Part shown: piece after piece, positions 26,351 through 35,237 of the stretch | Numbering within the stretch: the first letter of the stretch is position 1 | Layout: the number at the start of each line of letters is the position of its first letter | Source: JBAYDV01 sp041672845 | GTDB taxonomy: Bacteria; Bacteroidota; Bacteroidia; Bacteroidales; UBA932 | Assembly (NCBI GenBank): GCA_041672845.1 | Contig: JBAYYV010000001.1 | Span: 124,001 to 188,000, forward strand | Length of the DNA: 64,000 nt | Direction: 5' to 3' | The notes under the pieces: generated by a model | What the model saw: only the letters and a program-made list of their open reading frames with translations | Databases searched by the model: none | What the model was told of the DNA's origin: nothing | Position numbers and translations under genes: made by a program

Positions 26351-29047
26351 TTAATGTGCCTCAAGCCAATTTTCTCCAGCTGAACATTCGACTGTCAAGG
26401 GAACATTTATTCTATAAACATTTTCCATTTCATCTTTTACTAGTTTTAGCATTAAATCTTTTTCTTCAGGTACTACGTCGAAAATTAACTCATCATGTAC
26501 TTGCAGAATCATAATACTTTTAAGCTGTAAAGCTTTCATTTTCTTATAAATATGAATCATAGCTAATTTTATTAAATCAGCAGCAGATCCTTGGATAGGT
26601 GCATTTACAGCATTTCTTTCAGCTAAAGATTTAACCACATGATTTCTTGAAAGAATGTTAGGTAAATATCTTTTTCTATGGAAAATAGTTTCTGCATAGC
26701 CTTTTTCTCTAGCTAATGCTTTAGCATTTTCTGTGAACTCTACGATTTTAGGATATTTAGCAAAATATTCATCTATGAGTTCTTTGGCCTCTTTTCTAGG
26801 TATTCTTAATCTTTGAGAAAGACCAAAAGCCGAAATACCATAAATAATACCAAAATTAGCAGTTTTAGCTTTTCTTCTTTGGTCAGAAGTTACATCTTTT
26901 AAATCTTCATTAAAAATCTTAGCAGCAGTAGTAGAATGAATATCTTTTCCTTCAGTAAAGGCTTCTATCATATCTTTATCACCACTTAGAGAAGCCATTA
27001 TTCTTAATTCTATTTGGGAATAATCGGCAGAGATAATAGACCCATTTTTATATCTAGACACGAAAGCTTTTCTAATTTCCTTACCAATGTCTGTGCGAAT
27101 AGGAATATTCTGAAGATTTGGATTAGAAGAACTTAATCTACCAGTAGCAGTCAAAGACTGGTTAAATGTAGTATGAATATTACCGGTATTAGGATGGATA
27201 AGAAGAGGAAGTGGTTCTATATATGTTCCTAATAATTTCTTAATTTTTCTAAAATTCAATATATTTTCTACGATTGGATCTTTGTCTATTATTTTACTTA
27301 AAGTTTCTTCATCTGTAGAAAAATTACCATTCTTATTTTTCTTAGATTTAGGATCTAAATTTAATTTCTCAAATAGGATAATACCAAGCTGCTTAGGAGA
27401 TGAAATATTTAAAGTAGGTTCTTCAGCTTTCTGACGAATGGTTTTTTCTAATTCGGCTAATTTCTTAACTAAATTATTTCCAAGTTCTTTTAATATGTGA
27501 GTATCGATTCTACAACCCTCATACTCCATGTCAGCTAACACCTTTATCAGCGGCATTTCTATGCTATTATATAAACTTTTTAGATCAGGATCACTTTCAT
27601 AATTCTTTTCAAGAGCTAAATAAATAGGAATATATGCGGCAGTCGTCGCAATAATCATAGAGTCATCGAGTTCTGCTTCGTTTATAGATGAATTTGTATT
27701 TTCATCTGTCGACAATGAAGAAAAAAGATCCATTTCAGGATTTATTTTATCAACATCATTTTTCTTATGTGGCTGAATTTGCATATTTAAGAATGAAGCA
27801 GCTAGAATATCCGCCTTATGAGTCATTTCAGGATTTATCAGATAATGAATAAGTTCGATATCTGCCAAATGACCGTTGAGAAGAATTCCGTAGTCGCGAA
27901 GAATATTTATATATTTTTTAAGTTTATATCCAGTTTTACTGATGGTTTTGTCTTCGAATATATCTCTAGCTTTTTCCCAATTAGTGAGTTTACAAACTTT
28001 ATCAGAAGCAGCTAAGTATAAACAATCTTTTTCTATATGAATAGCTATTATAGACGTATCCTTAGCAGCTTTTTTTACATTTTCTAAGTCAGTTTCTGTA
28101 TATTGAATAATTTTTCTAATAGGAGGGGTAGAAGCCGTGTTAGAGCCATCAAGATTTTCTGTGTATTCTTCAGTTTCTAAAGTGCTAGGCAGAAGATTAA
28201 ACAATGATTTTAGTTCATATTTATTAAATAAATTTCTAATTTTAGAATTGTTAGTGAGATTTAATTTAAAATCTTTTAATTCTAATAAATTATCAATATC
28301 AGTTTTAATTGTTACTAAAAATTTGCTTTGTTTAACTTGTTCTTCATCATTGATGAAAGCAGTTCTTTGTTTTTCTGAAAGTTTATCTTTATTAGCTATG
28401 ATATTTTCAAGATTACCATATTCTCCTACCAATTTTTTAGCACCTACTTCTCCTATCCCTTTCACACCGAAAATATTATCGGCAGCGTCACCCCAAATAG
28501 CCAAGATGTCTATTATTTGTTTAGGATCTTGAATATTAAATTTTTCACATATAGTTTTTTTGTCGACTATTTCATCTGGTTTAGAAGCTCTTCCTGGTTT
28601 TACTTGAAAAACATGATCAGTAATTAACTGACCATAATCTTTATCAGGAGTTACCATATATACATTGGTATTAGATGAGCCTATTTTATTAGTATATGCT
28701 CCGATAACATCATCAGCTTCATAACCTGGGACCATTAAAGTTTTGATATTTAATGCTTCTACTAATTCTACTAAGGGGTCTAGAGCAGCTTTTACTAATT
28801 CAGGAGTGGTATTTCTATTCCCTTTATATTCTGGGTAAATTTTATGTCTAAACGTTTTACAAGGGGGATCGAAAGCTACAGCGATATGGGTAGGATGTTC
28901 TCTTTTTATAAGTTCTAGTAAATATTTCATGAACCCAAAAAATATAGAAGTATCTTCGCCCTTAGAATTTATCATTGGGCGTTTTATAAAAGCATAGTAG
29001 GTCCTGAAAATTAATGCATGACCATCTATAAGTATTAATTTATTCAT
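26351..29047 (-). CDS. polA: DNA polymerase I
   Basis: An 898-residue family A polymerase. The 5'-3' exonuclease is intact at 1-290 (LILIDGHALIFRTYYAF, then EADDVIGAY and GDAADNIFGVKGIG). The polymerase domain has motif A (SADYSQIELRIMASLS), the O helix (RRKAKTANFGIIYG) and motif C (LQVHDELIFD). The middle 3'-5' exonuclease domain is degenerate: motif I reads IAIHIEKD with H337 where aspartate is expected, and motif II has Y379 in place of the YD aspartate. It should therefore lack proofreading. It lies 36 bases after queD. Confidence 0.95.
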   Translation of the reverse strand: MNKLILIDGHALIFRTYYAFIKRPMINSKGEDTSIFFGFMKYLLELIKREHPTHIAVAFDPPCKTFRHKIYPEYKGNRNTTPELVKAALDPLVELVEALNIKTLMVPGYEADDVIGAYTNKIGSSNTNVYMVTPDKDYGQLITDHVFQVKPGRASKPDEIVDKKTICEKFNIQDPKQIIDILAIWGDAADNIFGVKGIGEVGAKKLVGEYGNLENIIANKDKLSEKQRTAFINDEEQVKQSKFLVTIKTDIDNLLELKDFKLNLTNNSKIRNLFNKYELKSLFNLLPSTLETEEYTENLDGSNTASTPPIRKIIQYTETDLENVKKAAKDTSIIAIHIEKDCLYLAASDKVCKLTNWEKARDIFEDKTISKTGYKLKKYINILRDYGILLNGHLADIELIHYLINPEMTHKADILAASFLNMQIQPHKKNDVDKINPEMDLFSSLSTDENTNSSINEAELDDSMIIATTAAYIPIYLALEKNYESDPDLKSLYNSIEMPLIKVLADMEYEGCRIDTHILKELGNNLVKKLAELEKTIRQKAEEPTLNISSPKQLGIILFEKLNLDPKSKKNKNGNFSTDEETLSKIIDKDPIVENILNFRKIKKLLGTYIEPLPLLIHPNTGNIHTTFNQSLTATGRLSSSNPNLQNIPIRTDIGKEIRKAFVSRYKNGSIISADYSQIELRIMASLSGDKDMIEAFTEGKDIHSTTAAKIFNEDLKDVTSDQRRKAKTANFGIIYGISAFGLSQRLRIPRKEAKELIDEYFAKYPKIVEFTENAKALAREKGYAETIFHRKRYLPNILSRNHVVKSLAERNAVNAPIQGSAADLIKLAMIHIYKKMKALQLKSIMILQVHDELIFDVVPEEKDLMLKLVKDEMENVYRINVPLTVECSAGENWLEAH

Positions 29048-29083
29048 AGAATTTCTTATATGAAGCTTGTTTTAAGAAGTTTA

Positions 29084-29524
29084 TTAGTTATCTACTGCAT
29101 ACCATTCTACGAAAGAAGTAGCAGTTTCATGAAGTTTCATGGAAAAAAGTTTTATGCCTAACGGCAATCTTTTTGGTAATAGAGTGGCGAAATAAGAAAT
29201 AAGATTTTCACAAGTAGGTTGGAATTCTACAGTAATAACATTAGAATAAGCCTCAGTTAATTCCTTAATTAAAGCAGAATCCTTTCTTAAAACTAAGGCA
29301 TGATCAAATTTATCTACTATTTCTTCATTTACTATTTTTTTCAAAACTGAAAAATCTATAAGCATTCCGTTTTTAGGAGAATTTATATCATTATTAGGAG
29401 ACCCTATTACAGTTACATAAAGTATATATGAGTGTCCATGGATGTGTTTACATTTGCCATCATAACCCTTTAGAGAATGGGCTCCTTCGAAACGAAATTC
29501 TTTAGTAATTCTTACTATTCCCAT
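29084..29524 (-). CDS. queD: 6-carboxytetrahydropterin synthase QueD
   Basis: A 146-residue member of the 6-pyruvoyl-tetrahydropterin synthase family. H16, H29 and H31 (in HIHGH) bind zinc, and C25 is the catalytic cysteine of the QueD branch (DGKCKHIHGH). It makes 6-carboxytetrahydropterin for queuosine and related deazapurines. Other queuosine genes are not in the window. It appears to be the first gene of the unit with polA. Confidence 0.92.
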   Translation of the reverse strand: MGIVRITKEFRFEGAHSLKGYDGKCKHIHGHSYILYVTVIGSPNNDINSPKNGMLIDFSVLKKIVNEEIVDKFDHALVLRKDSALIKELTEAYSNVITVEFQPTCENLISYFATLLPKRLPLGIKLFSMKLHETATSFVEWYAVDN

Positions 29525-29570
29525 GTATATTATTTCTTATATTATGCTAATATAATCATATTTTGCAATA

Positions 29571-29602
29571 TTTGTTTATTATTTTTAATAATGGTATCTT
29601 TG
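29571..29602 (+). promoter_or_regulatory. Promoter of the aminotransferase gene
   Basis: TTTG at 29571-29574, a 20-base spacer and TATCTTTG at 29595-29602 match the Bacteroidetes consensus exactly. The transcript would start near 29609, about 87 bases before the ATG. Confidence 0.75.
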
Positions 29603-29695
29603 GTAACCGAATAAATAGAGATAAAAAAGTAAATTTAATCACGAAAATTAATAACAAAATTCAACTAATAAAAAAGTATTTTAAATAAAATTAAT

Positions 29696-30880
29696 ATGGC
29701 AATAGATATTAAAAATTACCTTTCAGATAATGCTAAAGGTATGAAGAAATCAGCTATCAGAGAATTACTTAAGATAGCAAATAAACCAGAAATCATTTCT
29801 TTTGGTGGAGGGTTTCCTAACACTGCTACTTTCCCAGTAGAAGAATTAAAAGAAGTTACAGCAGAATTACTAGACGAAAAACCTGAAAAAATATTACAGT
29901 ATGGTGCTACTGATGGTGTTCCTGCGCTTAAAACTCAAATTATTAAGAGATATCAAGCTAAAGGAATGAAATGTACTGAAGATAATCTTATTATTACTAC
30001 AGCTTCTCAGCAAGCTATTGATTTAGTTACTAAGATATTTATCAATCCTGGTGATACTATTCTTTGTGGTTTACCTTCTTATTTAGGTGCTCTTCAGTCT
30101 TTCAATGCATATCGTGCACAGCCTATAGGTATTAAAAAAGATGAAGAAGCAGATGTAGTAATATCTTCATTAATAGCTGTTGGTAAAAAACCTAAATTCA
30201 TTTATGCTATTCCTGATTTCCAAAACCCAACAGGTGTTACTATGGATATGGAAGAGAGGAAAGAAATTATAGAAGTAGCTAGAAAATATGATTTATATAT
30301 CATAGAAGATAGTCCTTATAAAGATATTCGTTTCGAAGGGGAAGAGTTCCCTACACTTTATTCAATGGATCCTGAAAGAGTAATATTGTTAGGAACATTT
30401 TCTAAGACTTTCTGTCCTGGATTCCGTATTGGCTGGGCTTTAGGACCGGTAGAAGTAATAGATCATATTAATACAGCTAAACAAGCTAGTGATCTCTGTA
30501 CTGCTACCTTTAATCAGGAAATAGCAGCTCGTTATATGGAAAAAGGTTATTTCGAGAAGAATCTTAAAAAAACCATCGTGTTATATCGTCATAAAAGAGA
30601 TCTTATGCATGAGTGTTTAAGTAAATATATGCCTAAAGGTGTTACTTGGACTCGTCCATCAGGTGGTCTATTCTTATTTGTAACTCTTCCAGAAGGTATG
30701 GATGCTACTAAATTATTCGATTATGCTATAAAAGAAAATGTAGCATTTGTAATCGGTGAAGTATTTTTCTGTGATGGTACTGGTCAGAATACTCTTCGTT
30801 TAAATTTCTCTTATGTTTCTGACGAACAGATGGATGAAGGTATTAAACGTTTAGCGAAAGCTATTAAAAAAATGATTTAA
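29696..30880 (+). CDS. PLP-dependent aminotransferase (2-aminoadipate / LysN-like, fold type I)
   Basis: A 394-residue aminotransferase. The PLP lysine is in TFSKTFCPGFRIGW at about 239-252, and the substrate loop YGATDGVPALK and PDFQNPTGVTM are family landmarks. The closest groups are the LysN-type 2-aminoadipate and multi-substrate aromatic or branched-chain aminotransferases; the exact substrate cannot be set by eye. It is a single-gene unit with a clear promoter and terminator. Confidence 0.85.
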   Translation: MAIDIKNYLSDNAKGMKKSAIRELLKIANKPEIISFGGGFPNTATFPVEELKEVTAELLDEKPEKILQYGATDGVPALKTQIIKRYQAKGMKCTEDNLIITTASQQAIDLVTKIFINPGDTILCGLPSYLGALQSFNAYRAQPIGIKKDEEADVVISSLIAVGKKPKFIYAIPDFQNPTGVTMDMEERKEIIEVARKYDLYIIEDSPYKDIRFEGEEFPTLYSMDPERVILLGTFSKTFCPGFRIGWALGPVEVIDHINTAKQASDLCTATFNQEIAARYMEKGYFEKNLKKTIVLYRHKRDLMHECLSKYMPKGVTWTRPSGGLFLFVTLPEGMDATKLFDYAIKENVAFVIGEVFFCDGTGQNTLRLNFSYVSDEQMDEGIKRLAKAIKKMI

Positions 30881-30903
30881 ATAATAATCTTGATATATTA
30901 AGT

Positions 30904-30930
30904 ATAAGGGCCCTCTTAGAGGGTCCTTAT
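30904..30930 (+). terminator. Terminator of the aminotransferase gene
   Basis: A 12-pair stem (ATAAGGGCCCTC at 30904-30915 with GAGGGTCCTTAT at 30919-30930) with a TTA loop, followed by TTTATTTAT. Confidence 0.85.
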
Positions 30931-31022
30931 TTTATTTATAGAAAATTTTGTAAAAAAATTACTATATTGTTGATAATTGAATTAGGATGAATTATTTATA
31001 ATTTAAAACCTAAAATTATCTA

Positions 31023-32396
31023 ATGATTAATTTTCTAACATATACTATTTATTTAACAGATAATGATTTAGTCAAATATTCAACAGTAAATACTGGCTTG
31101 ATTAATTTTATAATGAATATTTTATTGATATGTTTTGGAATCTTAATTATAGGTCTAATTATCAGTATAATTAATAATTATATTTCTAATAAAAAAGTAA
31201 TTTATGAAAGTGAATTATTTAATAAAATTATAGAAACTATGCCTGTTCCTATATTTATTTCGAAAGGGCATCACTTAATTATATATAATAAAGCTATAAT
31301 GGATATCTTAGGTCTTTTTTTAAGAACTAAAGAGGCTAATTCCGAAATTGATCCTATAGCTAAAGAATATGATTATTCTAAAATGGTATCTAAAACAGAA
31401 AAAGATGGTCAGCATCGACAGATGATTTCTAATACTGTTCTCTCTATAGGATATCATTCTCATCATATTATTCATTCATATCCAATTAATTATTTAGGAA
31501 AAAAAAGTGTAATAGTAATTTTTAAAGATATAAAACCTTATCTAGATGCTATAACTCAAGCCAAGAAAAGTAATTACGAAGTAAATGTTTTTTTTGGAAA
31601 TATGAGTCATGAATTACGAACACCACTAAATTCTATTTTGGGGTTTAGTAATATGTTGTCAGTGGAAACTAATAAAAGTTATCGCTTAAAATATATACAA
31701 AAAATTAATAATAGTAGTCAAGAACTATATACTATTACTAGAGAAATACTTGTTCTTTCACAATTAGAAACAGGTACATATTTAAAAGAAAAAGAAAAAT
31801 GTGATTTAATAGAACTTAGTAAAAAGGTGGTAGAATCGTTTAAAACATATTCTAATTATAAAAAAAATATAGAGTTGGTAGTGAATTTACCTCACGATAA
31901 ATTATATGCCATAGTTTATAAAGAATTGTTCTGTTTAAAATTAGAAAATACGTTGAGCAATGCTTATAAATTTACTAAATCTGGAACAATAGAATTAGGA
32001 GTATTATTTTATGAAAATAAAATAATAGCTTATGTAAAAGATACAGGTATAGGGATAGAGCCTAAAGATCAGATTAAAATATTTGAGAGATTTGAAAAAA
32101 TTAGTACTTTCAGTAAAGGTTATGGATTAGGAATGTATCTTAATATAGCTATTAAAAATTTATCACATGGTAAAATAGGCGTTTATTCAGTATTAGGTGA
32201 AGGCTCTCTTTTTTGGACCGATTTATCTTCTTATGAAAAAACCCCATATAATGATAGCTATGATGAAGATAGAATTAAGGCATTATTGAATACTAGATGG
32301 GATGGTCTATGGTATGAAATAGATGAATTTTCTCATCGAAAAGAATATAAGGGGCCCAAGTTGAAATCAGCTTTAAAGGAGTTATATCATGAATAA
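31023..32396 (+). CDS. Sensor histidine kinase with one membrane helix and PAS-like domain
   Basis: A 457-residue kinase. A membrane helix lies at about 27-50, a PAS-like domain at about 62-175, the HisKA motif MSHELRTPLNSILGF with phosphoacceptor H196, and a HATPase domain with N box (ENTLSNAYKFTKSG), DTGIGI, FERFEK and GYGLGMYL. All boxes needed for autophosphorylation are intact. It overlaps the next kinase gene by eight bases. No response regulator is adjacent, so its partner is unknown. The small extracytoplasmic part suggests it senses within the membrane or cytoplasm. Confidence 0.88.
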   Translation: MINFLTYTIYLTDNDLVKYSTVNTGLINFIMNILLICFGILIIGLIISIINNYISNKKVIYESELFNKIIETMPVPIFISKGHHLIIYNKAIMDILGLFLRTKEANSEIDPIAKEYDYSKMVSKTEKDGQHRQMISNTVLSIGYHSHHIIHSYPINYLGKKSVIVIFKDIKPYLDAITQAKKSNYEVNVFFGNMSHELRTPLNSILGFSNMLSVETNKSYRLKYIQKINNSSQELYTITREILVLSQLETGTYLKEKEKCDLIELSKKVVESFKTYSNYKKNIELVVNLPHDKLYAIVYKELFCLKLENTLSNAYKFTKSGTIELGVLFYENKIIAYVKDTGIGIEPKDQIKIFERFEKISTFSKGYGLGMYLNIAIKNLSHGKIGVYSVLGEGSLFWTDLSSYEKTPYNDSYDEDRIKALLNTRWDGLWYEIDEFSHRKEYKGPKLKSALKELYHE

Positions 32397-34383
32397 AATT
32401 AGTTCTAAAATATTATTCCTTCTTTTATTTATTATAAGTTTTGTTTATTCTAGCACTATTAAAGCTAATAATGAAGCTAATAATATTTATAAAGTTATAG
32501 ATAATGATAGTATCATAAAAGATACTGTTCATCTCTACTTTTTTGGTTCTGTACCTTTTGCTTTAAATAATAAAAATGGAGAAGTAGTGGGTGTAAATCC
32601 AGATATTATTCATGAAGTTTTAAGACGGAATGGTCTAGCATATTCTGATTTAATAGGAGATTTTGATAGCTTTAAAAAAGAAATAGAAGCTGGTAGGATA
32701 GATTTGCTTGTTACTGCTAATTTTATGAAACAATGGCATGTGAATAGTCCCGAAGTATTTATTAATTCCCAATATACTATCCCCCATTATTATGGATTTT
32801 TTACGCGTAGATTTTCTAATATTAATAAAGTAGAAGATTTAGCAAATACAAAAGTGGTTTTTCTCAGGACTTTTAATAAACAAAATATCCCATATGATCT
32901 TTGCCATATAAAGAAAGAAAATACTATAGAATGTTTGTCTTTTATTGAGGCATTAAAAATGTTAGATGAACATAAAGTAGATGCTATAGTTTCATCAGTT
33001 CCTAGTTTGATGTATTATATGAATTTATATAATGTCGGTATAGGATATGAATTTTTTGAGATGGGTGAAATGACTCGGTTACATTATGGTATTTCTCAAG
33101 GACAAAATTTAATATCTGTAAAACAATTTGATAGTACACTACTGGAAATGTTAAACGAAGGTTTTATAGATGAAGTCTGGAATAAATGGAGTGGACAGCC
33201 TCAGTCTCGTATCCTTATTGGAATACATATTGACCTTTTTATATTATGTATATTATCTTTTATTTTAGTAATAATCTTAATGTATTTTCTTAAACGTATT
33301 AATAAGTCTTTTAAAACTAGAAAGTTATATAATGATACTTTAAAAAATGTCTTAAACTCTTTTCCCCATGGAGTTCTAATCGAAATAGTATCCAATAAAA
33401 ATATTACATATTTTAAAAATAATGCTTATAAAATATCAAATTTAGCTGATTGTGAAAAAGTTAAAAATGAAAACTTTTTATTTAATAAACATAATAGTTT
33501 CTATTATGATAAAAAAGATTATACTTTTTATCATTCTAAAAAAGAATATAAAATTTCTCTCTATACTAATATTACTGAATTAATACTTACTACTGAAGAA
33601 TTTAAGAATAGTGAATTAATAAAAACTGATTTTATAACTAATATAGGTGAAGAAATAATGATTCCAGTAAATAATATTAGAATTATTGGTAAATCTATCA
33701 CTCATCAAATGCCTATTGCTAAATATAAAGAGTTAGCTATAAAATTAGAGGAAAATTCAAGTCAAATATTGAATATGTTTTTAAATGTAATTCAATTATC
33801 TAAAATGTGTGTGGGATCTCAGAAAAATAATCTTTTAAGAGTAGATATAAATGAATTAGTAAAAACTAGTTTTAGTTGGGCTAATAAATATCTTGTTTAT
33901 ATGGGTAAAAAGAATGATAATAAAATCCGAATAATATATGATCAAATCTATGATAACCTCTTTTTAACTACAGATGTAGAGAGAGTAAAACTTTGTTTGA
34001 ATAATGTACTATTAAATGCTTGTAAATATACGAATGAAGGAGAAATACATGTGGGAGTATATTGTACTAAAGGATATTTTTATGCTTATGTAAAGGATAC
34101 TGGAGTAGGTATTTCCGAGAATCGCTTAAAAAGGATATTAAATAGAAATTTATATGAAAGTGTGGATGATATTACTACTATGGGATTTGGTATTGCTATG
34201 GTAAAGTTAATTATGCATAAAATTCCAAAAAGTGAATTTGATGGAATATCTAAAGAAGGAATAGGATCTATTTTTTGGATAAAAATGAAATTAGTACCTG
34301 ATATTATCGAATTGAATGATGATAAGCAAGTATTTATATTATTACAAAATACATTTAAAATAATACTAACTCATAAAATTTGA
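32389..34383 (+). CDS. Sensor-kinase-like protein with periplasmic solute-binding domain and degenerate HisKA
   Basis: A 664-residue protein with a signal peptide (about 1-26), a periplasmic family-3 solute-binding domain at about 45-265 (VHLYFFGSVPFALNNKNGEV, then IDLLVTANF), a membrane helix at about 282-302, a degenerate PAS-like stretch, a HisKA region and a HATPase domain (NNVLLNACKYTNEG, DTGVGI, GFGIAMVKL). The phosphoacceptor histidine is replaced by E421 in IGEEIMIPVNN. It therefore probably cannot autophosphorylate itself and may act on, or as a receptor for, the kinase encoded just upstream. Confidence 0.82.
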   Translation: MNKISSKILFLLLFIISFVYSSTIKANNEANNIYKVIDNDSIIKDTVHLYFFGSVPFALNNKNGEVVGVNPDIIHEVLRRNGLAYSDLIGDFDSFKKEIEAGRIDLLVTANFMKQWHVNSPEVFINSQYTIPHYYGFFTRRFSNINKVEDLANTKVVFLRTFNKQNIPYDLCHIKKENTIECLSFIEALKMLDEHKVDAIVSSVPSLMYYMNLYNVGIGYEFFEMGEMTRLHYGISQGQNLISVKQFDSTLLEMLNEGFIDEVWNKWSGQPQSRILIGIHIDLFILCILSFILVIILMYFLKRINKSFKTRKLYNDTLKNVLNSFPHGVLIEIVSNKNITYFKNNAYKISNLADCEKVKNENFLFNKHNSFYYDKKDYTFYHSKKEYKISLYTNITELILTTEEFKNSELIKTDFITNIGEEIMIPVNNIRIIGKSITHQMPIAKYKELAIKLEENSSQILNMFLNVIQLSKMCVGSQKNNLLRVDINELVKTSFSWANKYLVYMGKKNDNKIRIIYDQIYDNLFLTTDVERVKLCLNNVLLNACKYTNEGEIHVGVYCTKGYFYAYVKDTGVGISENRLKRILNRNLYESVDDITTMGFGIAMVKLIMHKIPKSEFDGISKEGIGSIFWIKMKLVPDIIELNDDKQVFILLQNTFKIILTHKI

Positions 34384-34407
34384 TCCTTAATAAAAATACA
34401 ATAAATT

Positions 34408-34980
34408 ATGATAAAGAAAACTATTAAACTAGATATTATAGATATTACTGAAGGCTATAATGTTATGGAATCTATTTCTATGAGGGAAAGTTTTAGAGAC
34501 TTCAGAGATGAAGAAATAGGTACAAAAGACTTAGCTGATATTTTATGGGCTGCTAATGGTAAAGTAGGTAAAAATAAAAAAAGAATAGCTGCTCCTTCTT
34601 CTCATAATGTCCAAGAAATAACAGTATATGTTTTTAATAAAGATGGAGTCTATAAATATAATAATGATGAACATTTATTATTATTAGTAATAGAAGGGGA
34701 TAATCGCGAATTACTATATGGTTCTCAGTCTATTTCTGCACCACTAGGGATATTAATAGTATCTGATTATACGAAAATTAATTCAAAATCTCTTTCCATA
34801 GAACAAGTAGCAGCTTTAGATGCTGGTATAGTTACAGAAAACATTGCTTTATTTTGTTCTTCTATAAATATAGGTAATGTGACACGAATGACTATGAATA
34901 AATCTGAAATTATTAAATTATTAAAATTACCAGAAGGACAAGTCCCTTTAATTAATAATTTGGTAGGTTATATCAGATAA
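34408..34980 (+). CDS. Nitroreductase-family (SagB-type) flavoprotein
   Basis: A 190-residue protein with the nitroreductase plan: RESFRDFRDEEI near 27-38, a FMN-contacting APSSHN segment at about 66-71, and LDAGIVTENIALFCSSINIG at about 139-158. Members reduce nitro compounds, quinones or flavins with NAD(P)H, or act as dehydrogenases. It is short for the family and lies 24 bases after the second kinase gene, possibly in the same transcript. The substrate is unknown. Confidence 0.8.
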   Translation: MIKKTIKLDIIDITEGYNVMESISMRESFRDFRDEEIGTKDLADILWAANGKVGKNKKRIAAPSSHNVQEITVYVFNKDGVYKYNNDEHLLLLVIEGDNRELLYGSQSISAPLGILIVSDYTKINSKSLSIEQVAALDAGIVTENIALFCSSINIGNVTRMTMNKSEIIKLLKLPEGQVPLINNLVGYIR

Positions 34981-34995
34981 TGTTAGACATTAAAT

Positions 34996-35026
34996 AAAAA
35001 AGACAAACTTAATGTTTGTCTTTTTT
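34996..35026. terminator. Bidirectional terminator between nitroreductase gene and tRNA-Leu
   Basis: AAAAAGACAAAC, loop TTAAT, GTTTGTCTTTTTT. Runs of A and T flank the 7-base core on both sides, so it can serve the plus-strand gene and the minus-strand tRNA alike. Confidence 0.85.
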
Positions 35027-35032
35027 ATTATG

Positions 35033-35114
35033 TGCGGGCGAAGAGACTCGAACTCTTACGCCGTGAGGCACTAGATCCTAAGTCTAGCTTGTCTACCAAT
35101 TTCAACACGCCCGC
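35033..35114 (-). tRNA. tRNA-Leu (anticodon UAG)
   Basis: The minus strand folds as a class II tRNA: acceptor GCGGGCG with CGCCCGC, D arm with TGGTAGAC, anticodon loop CTTAGGA with UAG at 35078-35080, a long variable arm (TGCCTCACGGCGT) and T arm with TTCGAGT. The discriminator base is A and CCA is not encoded. It reads CUA and, by wobble, other CUN codons. Confidence 0.96.
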
Positions 35115-35168
35115 ATTTATTTGGATTGCAAATTTAGAAACTTTTTTCTGTTCTACAAATTTTTTATG

Positions 35169-35176
35169 TACTTTTG
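35169..35176 (+). promoter_or_regulatory. Candidate promoter (-7 element) of tig-clpP-clpX
   Basis: TACTTTTG fits TAnnTTTG; the -33 position carries only a weak TTTCTG. It lies about 62 bases before the tig ATG. A 16-base duplication covers the expected start point. Confidence 0.5.
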
Positions 35177-35205
35177 CTGCCCAATACATTTGCTGTCCAA
35201 TACAT
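35174..35205 (+). repeat. 16-base tandem duplication before tig
   Basis: TTGCTGCCCAATACAT at 35174-35189 is repeated as TTGCTGTCCAATACAT at 35190-35205 with one change. Confidence 0.85.
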
Positions 35206-35237
35206 TGGATTATTAATACGAAATATAATTATATAAT

